From Paenibacillus monticola (lineage in GTDB: Bacteria > Bacillota > Bacilli > Paenibacillales > Paenibacillaceae), in the NCBI RefSeq assembly GCF_009664975.1, contig NZ_WJXB01000003.1, forward strand, positions 434,001 through 498,000: a stretch of 64,000 nt of DNA, written 5' to 3'. This document shows, in pieces, positions 1 to 7,964 of the stretch. The notes beneath the pieces are model-generated. The model was not told the origin of the DNA, searched no databases, and worked only from the letters and a program-made list of their open reading frames with translations. Position 1 is the first letter of the stretch. The number at the start of each line of letters is the position of its first letter. Position numbers and translations under genes: made by a program.

Positions 1-72
1 CAAGCAGTGGGCTGGGGAGTGTTTGGAGCAAAGCTCGCACTTTTTCAGGAAACAATTGAAGCCAATCGTTAG
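1..72 (+). CDS. C-terminal end of an unidentified protein (cut by window edge)
   Basis: Frame 1 is open from the first base and stops at TAG (70-72), giving a 23-residue tail that ends in ETIEANR. The composition (hydrophobic, then charged) looks like a real C-terminus. A second frame is also open here, so the assignment is tentative. The family cannot be told from this fragment. It would be convergent with yqhV. Confidence 0.35.
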   Translation, partial: QAVGWGVFGAKLALFQETIEANR

Positions 73-159
73 CCATACCATGAACCCCCAAGTTGTCCTC
101 TACTTCATTTGCTTTAATCCATATTTATGCTTGTACGTGTCGTTTATGACTATCATCTA

Positions 160-423
160 TCATTTTTTCAGAATACCGATTAAGAGAAAGGCCACTCCAC
201 AGCCGATCCAACCAATCTTGCTCCATGAAAGCTGCTGGGTCATCCCTGTAAGGCCAATGGTTGTAGTCAAGATCAATACAGTCGGACCTACCAGTGCCAG
301 CGCCGAATTCACTGCCAACGCCTTGTCCACCTGATTCAAGCGCAGCATAAGAAGTGCAGCTGAAATTTCCACACTGCCCGATATGATCCGCAGCACTGCC
401 ATCCAGCTCACATACTTGTCCAA
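160..423 (-). CDS. yqhV: YqhV family small membrane protein (DUF2619)
   Basis: An 87-residue protein with three hydrophobic segments, ending in a short basic tail (ILKK). It matches the YqhV/DUF2619 family, whose function is unknown and which in Bacillus lies beside efp and the spoIIIA operon. Here it stays close to efp, but yitT and lysC lie between and no spoIIIA gene follows. I chose the TTG at 423: AGGAG sits 9 nt before it, whereas the upstream TTG at 432 directly abuts the same AGGAG. Family assignment is by recall of the sequence pattern plus neighbourhood. Confidence 0.8.
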   Translation of the reverse strand: MDKYVSWMAVLRIISGSVEISAALLMLRLNQVDKALAVNSALALVGPTVLILTTTIGLTGMTQQLSWSKIGWIGCGVAFLLIGILKK

Positions 424-718
424 TCTGCTCAACTCCTTTTTATTGATTTAAGCCCCAGACTTATGCCTTCAATCGCTACTAATAGCGGCTATTATCCATG
501 GTTATGCGGGACAGGCCAACTTTAGACAATTAAAAGTGTGAAAGAAATCATAGAGCTTCCAGCAATAAAAAAATATCATCAGTATGATAAAATAAACTTT
601 GCATGTGCTTAAAAAGCAGAAAGGCAAATATAAGGACCTCAGATAGGTTAAACTTATACTTCCTAATCTTTTGAACAGAGTTAGTTGTAAAAACACAAGA
701 AAAAAGGGGATTTTTGTT

Positions 719-1585
719 ATGCACGTTCGTAATTACGGAGTACCGCTCGTTACTGGGACTGTGGCCAAACAAGTTCGGGAAATTGTCATTATCATTTTCT
801 CGGCCTTTCTGGTAGCAAGCGGGCTTCGGTTATTTCTCATTCCTCACCAGCTTTTAAGTGGCGGGGTAGCCGGGGTGGCTTCCGTAGCCGGTTATTTAAC
901 GAATCCAAAGTTTATCTCGCTTATTTATTTTGCTATTAACCTTCCTATTCTTATCTGGGGCTTTATCGTTGTAGGCAAGAAATATATTTGTTTAAGCATG
1001 CTATCCGTTCTAGCCACGACCTGGTTTCTGAACATTATTCCTGTGGTGCAGTTGACCAAGGACCCCATTCTGGCGAGTATATTCGGCGGGGTAATCATTG
1101 CAGGCGGAGTGGGTTTCTCACTGCGTGCTGGAGGTTCATCCGGTGGATTTGACATATTAGGCTCTATTATTACCCGTAAGCATGATATCCCGATGGGGAG
1201 CGTACTCTTTGTAATGGACGGGCTCGTTATTCTAAGTCTTGGATTCTTCAAAAGCTGGGACTCTGCACTGTACGCCATGCTCTGTATTTTCGTCAAGAGC
1301 AGAGTGGTGGATATGATCCATATCCGCCACGTGAAATTGACCTGCTTCATTGTTACGAAGGAGCGGGATAAAATGCTGGAGTCCCTCACACGCCTGCCAC
1401 ACGGCGTCACAGTCGTCAATACTGAGGGTGGCTATAGTCACGAAGGCAATGCGATGTTGATGACTGTTACAACCCGCTATGAGCTGGCAACCCTGCGAAA
1501 GACCATTCTGGAGACAGATCCCAAATCATTTGTGAACGTGCTGCAGACGGTGGAGATCGTAGGTAGATTTCGGAGAATGGTTTAG
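719..1585 (+). CDS. YitT family membrane protein (DUF161/DUF2179)
   Basis: A 288-residue integral membrane protein. Five to six hydrophobic helices fill about residues 18-195, including the glycine-rich stretches GGVAGVASVAG and GGSSGGFDILG typical of this family. A soluble C-terminal DUF2179 domain follows (about 205-288), resembling PII-like sensory folds. Family members are usually called YitT or YqfU-like; their transport role is unproven. The ATG at 719 is preceded by AAAAAAGGGGA with good spacing; an in-frame start at 671 lacks a ribosome site. It is convergent with lysC, and a bidirectional terminator lies between. Confidence 0.85.
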   Translation: MHVRNYGVPLVTGTVAKQVREIVIIIFSAFLVASGLRLFLIPHQLLSGGVAGVASVAGYLTNPKFISLIYFAINLPILIWGFIVVGKKYICLSMLSVLATTWFLNIIPVVQLTKDPILASIFGGVIIAGGVGFSLRAGGSSGGFDILGSIITRKHDIPMGSVLFVMDGLVILSLGFFKSWDSALYAMLCIFVKSRVVDMIHIRHVKLTCFIVTKERDKMLESLTRLPHGVTVVNTEGGYSHEGNAMLMTVTTRYELATLRKTILETDPKSFVNVLQTVEIVGRFRRMV

Positions 1586-1598
1586 CAAAAACACACAA

Positions 1599-1646
1599 AA
1601 ACAGGGATGTCCCAAAGCCAATAAAGGCTTCAGGACATCCCTGTTT
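1599..1646. terminator. bidirectional terminator between the YitT gene and lysC
   Basis: A perfect 12-bp inverted repeat (1601-1612 with 1633-1644) flanked by A-rich sequence on the left and T-rich sequence on the right. It can stop both convergent transcripts. Confidence 0.85.
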
Positions 1647-1663
1647 CATTTCAGTTGCAGTGT

Positions 1664-2917
1664 TTAACGGCGATCCTGTGGACCACCAACGAAGGCCTGC
1701 TCAGTTGTATCTAAGTTGTAAGCGGTGTGAAGCGCCTGAATGATATGTTGCAGATTACCGGATTCAATCACGCAGGATACCTTGATCTCGGAGGTGCTGA
1801 CCATCTTGATACTAACGCCCTGCTTGGAGATGACTTCGAACATTTGAGCGGCAACGCCAGGGTGGCTGACCATGCCTGCACCCACGATAGATACCTTCAC
1901 GAGGTTATCCTCAGAGGTAACTTCACTATAAGGCAAAGTTGCATGCATTTGCTCGATCACTTCTTTAGCCCGCTCCATATCATCCAAAGAGACGGTGAAG
2001 GAGAAGTCAGCCTTCTTATTCTGCACACCGCTCTGTACGATAATATCTACGTCAACGCCCTCTTCCGCCAGCTTGCCGAAGACTTGCGCCAGCACGCCTG
2101 GCATATCGGGCACTCCCAAAATACTAATACGTGCTACATTCTTGTCATATGCAATTCCGCTGACTACAACTCCCTGCTCCATGCTCGCTTCCTCCTTCAC
2201 AACGGTACCTTCATTAGTGTTGAAGCTTGATCTGACGACCAGCTTTACTTGATGACGTTTGGCGTATTCCACGGCACGCGGATGCAAGACTGCTGCGCCC
2301 AGATTGGCCAGCTCCAGCATTTCGTCATAAGAGATTTCCTTCAGCTTACGCGCACTTTTCACGATGCGCGGGTCTGTGGAATAAATGCCGTCTACATCCG
2401 TATAGATCTCACATACATCAGCTTTGATCGCTGCAGCCAGCGCTACCGCTGTCGTATCCGAGCCTCCACGTCCAAGAGTTGTAATCTCCCCATCGAGCGT
2501 CATTCCCTGAAAACCAGCTACAATAACAATTCGATTCTTTTCCAGTGATTCCAGTACGCGCCGCGGTACAATTTCATTAATACGGGCACGTCCGTGTGTA
2601 TCATCCGTACGGAATCCGGCCTGCCAGCCTGTATAAGAAACAGCATCCCGTCCGATCCCGTGAAGAGCGATGGACAACAGCGCTACAGAGATTTGTTCTC
2701 CCGTCGTCATCAGCATATCCATTTCACGTGCGGGCGGCTGCCCGTTCAGTTGCTTCGCCTGATCGATCAATTCATCTGTTGTATCGCCCATGGCGGATAC
2801 AACCACAACGCAGTGATGCCCCTCGTCCTGCTTGTCTGCGATGCGCTTGGCGACTCGTTTCATGCGTTCAGTGTCGCCGACGGAGCTGCCTCCGAATTTC
2901 ATAACATAAAGTGACAA
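1664..2917 (-). CDS. lysC: aspartate kinase
   Basis: Catalyses ATP-dependent phosphorylation of L-aspartate, the first step to lysine, threonine, methionine and diaminopimelate. The kinase signature KFGGSSVG is at about residues 6-13, the substrate loop GRGGSDTTAVA near 150, and two C-terminal ACT regulatory domains (about 265-410) indicate feedback control. The 417-residue length fits the Bacillus monofunctional class, in which an internal start gives a beta subunit. The TTG at 2917 is preferred: AGGGAG lies upstream with good spacing and the N-terminus becomes MSLYVMKFGG; a GTG at 2929 directly abuts that ribosome site. No lysine riboswitch is visible in the short upstream region. Confidence 0.95.
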   Translation of the reverse strand: MSLYVMKFGGSSVGDTERMKRVAKRIADKQDEGHHCVVVVSAMGDTTDELIDQAKQLNGQPPAREMDMLMTTGEQISVALLSIALHGIGRDAVSYTGWQAGFRTDDTHGRARINEIVPRRVLESLEKNRIVIVAGFQGMTLDGEITTLGRGGSDTTAVALAAAIKADVCEIYTDVDGIYSTDPRIVKSARKLKEISYDEMLELANLGAAVLHPRAVEYAKRHQVKLVVRSSFNTNEGTVVKEEASMEQGVVVSGIAYDKNVARISILGVPDMPGVLAQVFGKLAEEGVDVDIIVQSGVQNKKADFSFTVSLDDMERAKEVIEQMHATLPYSEVTSEDNLVKVSIVGAGMVSHPGVAAQMFEVISKQGVSIKMVSTSEIKVSCVIESGNLQHIIQALHTAYNLDTTEQAFVGGPQDRR

Positions 2918-3054
2918 AGTCCAATTCACTCCCTATTTCGGTCTATGTAGTAGCATACCTTTTGGTTTCACGCTTTAAACCAGTATAATACGAAATTAGT
3001 GAATTGCGTTAATGGTTTCACAAAAAAAATCAAAGATTGTTCTCGTAAAACAGC

Positions 3055-3083
3055 AAAAACCTCCACCGCAAAAAGCGGGGAGG
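3055..3083 (-). terminator. rho-independent terminator of efp
   Basis: Read on the minus strand, a GC-rich stem (CCTCCCCGC paired with GCGGTGGAGG) is followed by TTTTTGC. It lies downstream of efp, beyond a dispersed repeat. Confidence 0.75.
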
Positions 3084-3100
3084 CAGGTTCACTGAGAATT

Positions 3101-3166
3101 ATTCAAGAAGAAACGGATAATTTAACATGTGAAACATATAAATTCTTATCTTTCAAAAAGAAACGG
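3101..3166. repeat. dispersed 3'-end repeat, family R1, partial copy
   Basis: This stretch shares an almost identical segment around GTGAAACATATAAATTCTT with 26273-26305 and is flanked by two AGAAACGG motifs, the signature of the R1 repeats at 9.7, 21.6 and 26.2 kb. The central hairpin of the other copies is missing here. It lies just beyond the efp stop codon. Confidence 0.6.
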
Positions 3167-3170
3167 TTAT

Positions 3171-3728
3171 CTACGCACGGGAGATGTATTTACCTTCACG
3201 GGTGTCGATAAGCAGAACATCATCTTCGTTAATGAAAAGAGGAACCTGAACGTTCAGGCCCGTTTCCACTTTGGCGAATTTAGTCGCGCCTTGAGCTGTA
3301 TTCCCTTTAATTCCTGGCTCCGTTTCCACAACCTTCAACTCAACGCTGGTAGGAAGGTTAATGCCAAGAATTTCGCCTTTGTAGCTGACGATGTTAACAG
3401 TCATGTTTTCTCTGATGAAGTTAAGTTCCCATTCCAGCTGTTTAGCATCCAGTGTGAACTGGTCATAGGTCTCGTTGTCCATGAAGACATGATCTTGACC
3501 ACTTGCATACAGGTACTGCACGGCACGGTTCTCAATAATTGCCCGGCCAATGGTTTCGCCTGCACGGAAGGTTTTTTCTACGGTGTTGCCGTTACGCAGG
3601 TTTTTAAGCTTGGAGCGCACAAATGCCGCACCTTTACCTGGTTTAACGTGCTGGAAATCGATAACAGTGTAAATATCTCCGTCTACCTCAACGGTTAATC
3701 CTGTTTTGAAATCGTTAACTGAAATCAC
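3171..3728 (-). CDS. efp: elongation factor P
   Basis: Relieves ribosome stalling at polyproline motifs. The 185-residue protein has the KOW-like N-terminal domain with [10 protein letters not shown], followed by two OB domains. The modifiable lysine is Lys32 with the chosen start, the same position as the 5-aminopentanolylated Lys32 of B. subtilis EF-P. The start is GTG at 3728, because GGAGGG lies 7 nt upstream and the product then begins [10 protein letters not shown] like its relatives. It follows the yqhT peptidase by about 40 nt, the Bacillus arrangement. Confidence 0.97.
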   Translation of the reverse strand: MISVNDFKTGLTVEVDGDIYTVIDFQHVKPGKGAAFVRSKLKNLRNGNTVEKTFRAGETIGRAIIENRAVQYLYASGQDHVFMDNETYDQFTLDAKQLEWELNFIRENMTVNIVSYKGEILGINLPTSVELKVVETEPGIKGNTAQGATKFAKVETGLNVQVPLFINEDDVLLIDTREGKYISRA

Positions 3729-3767
3729 TAAGAATCCCTCCATAATATCAATAATAAAAAAGCGGGT

Positions 3768-4838
3768 TTACAGTACCGTGTAGTCTTTGGATGAATGTGT
3801 CAGCAGGGAAATCCCGCTTTCAGTGATCACAATGTCGTCTTCGATGCGGACGCCACCAATACCCGGCAAATAAATACCCGGTTCAACAGTCACGACCATA
3901 CCCGGCTCCATCACTTCATCGCTAAGCTTGGACAATCGCGGCCATTCATGCACTTCCATGCCCAGGCCATGACCCGTACTGTGTCCGAAATACTCTCCGT
4001 ACCCGTAGCGGACAATAATGTCACGCGCCAAGGCGTCGCATTCCCGGCCCGTCATACCTGGTTTGATATGTGCCAGGGCATGCAGTTGAGCTTCCAGCAC
4101 AATATCGTAGATCTCTTTCAGCTTGGGATCAGGAGATCCCAAGGCTATGGTCCGGGTCACGTCCGAGCAGTACCCGTCCAATAATGCACCGAAATCGAAG
4201 GTTACGAATTCATTACCTTTAATTACACGGCTGCTTGCTACGCCATGCGGCATTGCTGAACGTTCACCAGAAGCCACAATGGTATCGAACGAGGAAGAAG
4301 TTGCACCATGAGTGCGCATGTAGAATTCCATTTCCAGATCCACATCGCGCTCGGTCATACCTGGTTTGATTACATTCAGAATATGACTGAAGGTAGCATC
4401 TGCCAGATCTGCTGCCCGCCCCATAACGGCAAGCTCCTCTTGATCCTTGAATGTGCGCAGATTCTCTACAGCTTTGGAGACTGGAATCAATACTGCCTCC
4501 TTCAAGGCTTCCGCATAAGCGGTATAAGCGCTGAAAGTTACATCCTCCTGTTCAAAGCCAATCCGTACATTTTCGCCCGCAGGCAGCAGTTCGCGAATGG
4601 TATCGATGAACTTCGGACCGTGCTCTACAACCTTTACTCCCGCTGCTTGTTCAGCAGCCTGTGTCATATACCTGAAGTCAGTCAGCAGATAACAGTCATC
4701 ACCGGTGACCAGCACATAACCGGACGAGCCGGTGAAGCCACTTAAATAGCGGCGGTTAATGCCGCTGGTTATTAACATCGCTTCCAATCCATGATCCTGC
4801 AAAACCTTACGTAGCTTGGAGATACGCTTGTTGCCCAT
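3768..4838 (-). CDS. yqhT: M24 family Xaa-Pro aminopeptidase (YqhT type)
   Basis: A cytosolic metallopeptidase predicted to remove N-terminal residues preceding proline. The N-terminal creatinase-like domain (about 1-125) is followed by the pita-bread catalytic domain. Metal ligands are visible as the aspartates in TFDFGALLDGYCSDVTRT, a histidine in GHSTGHGLG, and the glutamates in TVEPGIY and GVRIEDD. The 356-residue length is normal. ATG 4838 is preferred over ATG 4844 because GAGGAG then has a proper 7-nt spacer. It is co-transcribed with efp. Unlike B. subtilis, no aroQ lies between it and yqhR. Confidence 0.92.
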   Translation of the reverse strand: MGNKRISKLRKVLQDHGLEAMLITSGINRRYLSGFTGSSGYVLVTGDDCYLLTDFRYMTQAAEQAAGVKVVEHGPKFIDTIRELLPAGENVRIGFEQEDVTFSAYTAYAEALKEAVLIPVSKAVENLRTFKDQEELAVMGRAADLADATFSHILNVIKPGMTERDVDLEMEFYMRTHGATSSSFDTIVASGERSAMPHGVASSRVIKGNEFVTFDFGALLDGYCSDVTRTIALGSPDPKLKEIYDIVLEAQLHALAHIKPGMTGRECDALARDIIVRYGYGEYFGHSTGHGLGMEVHEWPRLSKLSDEVMEPGMVVTVEPGIYLPGIGGVRIEDDIVITESGISLLTHSSKDYTVL

Positions 4839-4912
4839 TTTCATTCTCCTCTCGAAATAGCCACATTGTATTTTAACATAGGGATATGCCCTTGAGAAGT
4901 TTTTTCGGGGCG

Positions 4913-5404
4913 TCAGGCAAGTCTTGTCATTTGCTCACGCTTTCGTTCATCTGTGTATTCAATGGCTGCCGTGTAGCCAATGAACAGTCCCCAGAGCAAA
5001 AAGACACAAAATTCACTGATAATAGAGTTCCAAGGCAGCCGGAATGGCCGCTGCATCAGGAAGTATTGCGATCCTGCCAGAAATAAAACCGACCACCAGA
5101 GAACCCCATATATCATTCCAGGCCAAGGCCCCTTCAGTTTGCGCAGGATAAGCACATACAGTAAGGATACCACTACTGAGAATCCGATAAAAAATAAATA
5201 TCCAAGCAGATGCCCTGCTGGAGTCATCAAGAAATCATGCTTAAAAAAGGGCTCTGCCAAAAAACCGGGGATGACCTTGGTAAAATGTAAGGTATACATG
5301 AGCCAGCGGGCCCCTCCCCATATTAGACCTGCAAAATAACCTAACTCCAAAGCAAATATCCAGGGGTTGGTAGGATCGGATTTCTGTTGATGTGACTTAC
5401 TCAT
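4913..5404 (-). CDS. yqhR: YqhR family membrane protein
   Basis: A 163-residue protein with a short polar N-terminus (MSKSHQQKSDPTNPW) and four hydrophobic helices, ending with a charged tail (ERKREQMTRLA). The pattern and its place between the yqhQ and yqhT homologues match YqhR, a conserved Bacillota membrane protein of unknown function. It is divergent from yqhQ. Confidence 0.8.
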   Translation of the reverse strand: MSKSHQQKSDPTNPWIFALELGYFAGLIWGGARWLMYTLHFTKVIPGFLAEPFFKHDFLMTPAGHLLGYLFFIGFSVVVSLLYVLILRKLKGPWPGMIYGVLWWSVLFLAGSQYFLMQRPFRLPWNSIISEFCVFLLWGLFIGYTAAIEYTDERKREQMTRLA

Positions 5405-5562
5405 AGGGCAACCTCACTTTCATTTATAGTTACCACGAATGGCCTCTTGATCTCTCTAACAACTAGTATGTACAGCAAAAGCCAATCCAACTAGTAATAC
5501 AGTCAAAAATTAGTTACAATGAATTATATATAAACCATTTTAATTACAGGAAGGTGAATGGG

Positions 5563-6561
5563 TTGTCCCAAGAAACTCCAAGTTACGGCGGCCAAGCCGT
5601 TATCGAAGGCGTTATGTTCGGCGGCAAGCACATTAACGTAACAGCCGTACGGCGGAAGAATCAGGAAATCACATTTTTGGAGGTGCCGAAGAGCGATAAG
5701 AGCTGGGTCATTAAACTGCGCAAGATTCCACTGCTTCGCGGCATTGTCAGTATTATAGATTCCAGCGCCAAAGGCTCCAAGCACCTGAATTATTCAGCGG
5801 AAGCCTATGCCGATGATGAAGTGGAGCCAGAGGATCGAGCCAAGCAGATTGAGAAGCAGAAGAAAAAAGATGAGGGCTGGAGTCTTGGAATGATTTTTGG
5901 CGTAGCCGTCATGGGGATTCTCTCTTTTCTGATCGGAAAGGTCATTTTCACGCTTGTGCCGGTATTCGTTGAAGATTTTTTATTCAAGAATGTTTTTGAT
6001 AACTATATTCTGCACAACCTCGTAGAGGGTGGTATTAAACTGTTGCTGCTGTTAGTTTATTTATGGGGTATCTCCCAGACCCCTGTTATCAAACGGTTGT
6101 TTCAGTATCACGGAGCCGAGCATAAGGTTATCAGCGCCTTTGAGGCTGGTGAAGAACTGATCCCAAGCAAAGTACAGAAGTACAGCCGTTTGCATTACCG
6201 ATGCGGAAGCAGCTTTATGATGCTGACCATTATACTGGGCGTTATTATTTACTCGGTAATTCCTTGGGATAATCTTATGGAGCGGGTATTGCAACGAATT
6301 GTTCTGATTCCGGTTGTCATTGGTATATCCTTTGAGGTCTTAAAAGGAACTAATGCTGTGAAGGGTATTCCGGGTCTGAAGTATCTGGGCTATCCTGGAT
6401 TGTGGCTACAGTTGCTCACAACCAAAGAACCCAATGAGGAACAGTTGGAAGTATCCATCGCTTCCTTCAATCGTATGCGTGAGCTTGATGCTGAGATTGA
6501 AGCTAGAGGTTATACGGAGGCAAGTGTGTCAGGCGTCATATTGGATCCTGCGAAAGGATGA
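5563..6561 (+). CDS. yqhQ: YqhQ family membrane protein (DUF1385)
   Basis: A 332-residue member of the DUF1385 family. Visible hallmarks are YGGQAVIEGVMFGG near the N-terminus, RKIPLLRGIV, the His-containing segment QYHGAEHKVI (about 190), and HYRCGSSF. Hydrophobic helices lie between. These histidine/glutamate motifs suggest a metal site, but the biochemical role is not established. TTG 5563 is preferred: AGGAAGG lies 8 nt upstream, whereas the GTG at 5554 abuts that site. It is followed 7 nt later by a small membrane-protein gene. Confidence 0.88.
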   Translation: MSQETPSYGGQAVIEGVMFGGKHINVTAVRRKNQEITFLEVPKSDKSWVIKLRKIPLLRGIVSIIDSSAKGSKHLNYSAEAYADDEVEPEDRAKQIEKQKKKDEGWSLGMIFGVAVMGILSFLIGKVIFTLVPVFVEDFLFKNVFDNYILHNLVEGGIKLLLLLVYLWGISQTPVIKRLFQYHGAEHKVISAFEAGEELIPSKVQKYSRLHYRCGSSFMMLTIILGVIIYSVIPWDNLMERVLQRIVLIPVVIGISFEVLKGTNAVKGIPGLKYLGYPGLWLQLLTTKEPNEEQLEVSIASFNRMRELDAEIEARGYTEASVSGVILDPAKG

Positions 6562-6568
6562 GGCCCTT

Positions 6569-6913
6569 TTGATCAGACATGCTTTAATATTCTGGAGTGC
6601 AGTGGCACTCGCAATAGTGGGTTTTTTAACAGGGCTCTTGGATCAAGGCATTGGTTCGCTAAGGAATTTATTATTCCCCTTGCTGCTGCTTGCGGTTGTT
6701 TTTTATGCCTACAAAATAGCTCCGGCACGATCTGCACGCAGCACTAGCAGCAGCGGATCGAAGACACAAGTCAAGCCTTCACAGAAGACTATGGCTAAGG
6801 TGGCCGGCAAACGTAAGGGCCAGGGTACCTCTGGCAAACGTAAAAGCTATCCTTTCCAGGTGATCGAAGGCAGTAAAGGGAAGAACGATGAGAATTTACC
6901 GAAATATCACTAA
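6569..6913 (+). CDS. small membrane protein, YqhP/SA1362-like by position
   Basis: A 114-residue protein. Two hydrophobic helices (about residues 4-20 and 28-47) precede a serine-, lysine- and arginine-rich soluble tail of about 65 residues. TTG 6569 lies 7 nt after the yqhQ stop, with AGGATGAGG upstream. The order yqhQ, this gene, patatin mirrors Bacillus yqhQ-yqhP-yqhO, and Staphylococcus has a similar small protein there (SA1362 family, from memory). Function is unknown; the basic tail could touch RNA or membrane surface, which is only inference. Confidence 0.7.
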   Translation: MIRHALIFWSAVALAIVGFLTGLLDQGIGSLRNLLFPLLLLAVVFYAYKIAPARSARSTSSSGSKTQVKPSQKTMAKVAGKRKGQGTSGKRKSYPFQVIEGSKGKNDENLPKYH

Positions 6914-6918
6914 AGCTT

Positions 6919-6965
6919 AAAAGGCATCCTCACGTTGTTCAGACGTGAGAGATGCCTTTTTTTTC
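6919..6965. terminator. rho-independent terminator after the yqhQ operon
   Basis: A stem with AAAGGCATC paired to GATGCCTTT and an inner CTCACG/CGTGAG stem, followed by eight T on the plus strand. A-rich sequence on the other side means it may also serve the convergent patatin gene. Confidence 0.9.
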
Positions 6966-6978
6966 GTAAAAGATTATA

Positions 6979-7905
6979 TTAGCGCGGCCGCCATTCCCGG
7001 AAAAAATCCTCTCCAGCCTTCACTCCCGCAGCATATAGCGCATCACTTTGAGCAGGTGTGATATTGAATTCGGTTGTGGCGATTCCCAGCGTAGAAATCT
7101 TGACGCTGCGCACAAATTTCTCTTGTTCAATGTAACGTTCGTCGTGAGCCGACAGCATAGTCTCCACCATGGCCTCCAGCATACTGAATGGACCTGTAAT
7201 CTTATGGGGCTGCGGGGCAGCCTTACCGATCATCTGATAGCCCACAGTGGGGATTCCAGCAGGACTTTTAGCTCCCTCTTTCTTCTCATCGAACAACCAG
7301 AGCGGGAAATTGCTTAATAGTCCGCCGTCCACAAGATATACAAATTGCTCCATAAAGGATTTCCCCTTAGCCGCCTGCCCACTCAGTCGCAGCATGACCG
7401 GGTCGAAAAAGTAGGGAATGCTGCAGCTTATGCGCACAGCCTTAGCTACCTCAAAATGGTCGGGAGATATTCCATACTCCTCCAGCCCTTCCGGCAGGAC
7501 TAGAATCCGACCGTTCGTAATATCGGAGGCAATAATGGATAGCTTGCCACGGGGCAGGTCGCTGAAGGTTACAATCCCTTTTTTCTGCAAAATGCCATGT
7601 ATCCACGACTCCAGTGCTTCACCAGAATATAGCCCTTTCTTCGTGATTACTCGTAGTGCAGGACCAACAATGGGAGTGTTGTAGACCGGTGCCCTTTTCA
7701 GAAATGCAGTAAAGGACGTGCCTCGAATGATCCGGCTCATCTCCTTGCCGTCATAACCTGCAGCCAGCAAAGAGGCTATGATGGAGCCCGAGGAGGTTCC
7801 TGCTACTCTTTTAAAAGTACGACCCGCCCTTTCTGTTGCTTCTACGGCTCCTGCGAGCGATATTCCCTTCACACCTCCACCTTCAAACACCGCGTTAATC
7901 TCCAT
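6979..7905 (-). CDS. yqhO: patatin-like phospholipase (YqhO type)
   Basis: A predicted serine lipase/acyl hydrolase of the patatin (RssA-type) family. The oxyanion motif GGGVKG is near residue 10, the nucleophile elbow is GTSSG (about 38-42), and the catalytic aspartate is in VDGGLLSNFP (about 193). All three catalytic elements are present. Length is 308 residues from ATG 7905; a GTG at 7911 would add two residues, and both are compatible with GGGGGA upstream. Its physiological substrate is unknown. It is convergent with the yqhQ operon. Confidence 0.9.
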   Translation of the reverse strand: MEINAVFEGGGVKGISLAGAVEATERAGRTFKRVAGTSSGSIIASLLAAGYDGKEMSRIIRGTSFTAFLKRAPVYNTPIVGPALRVITKKGLYSGEALESWIHGILQKKGIVTFSDLPRGKLSIIASDITNGRILVLPEGLEEYGISPDHFEVAKAVRISCSIPYFFDPVMLRLSGQAAKGKSFMEQFVYLVDGGLLSNFPLWLFDEKKEGAKSPAGIPTVGYQMIGKAAPQPHKITGPFSMLEAMVETMLSAHDERYIEQEKFVRSVKISTLGIATTEFNITPAQSDALYAAGVKAGEDFFREWRPR

Positions 7906-7964
7906 AAACACACATCCCCCGTTCCCATAGATTCTATTGCTTATCTATGAGCACGGGGGATATT

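Noticed and set aside
2918..3054. Lysine riboswitch or attenuator before lysC
   Set aside because: The upstream gap is too short and shows none of the L-box conserved stems.
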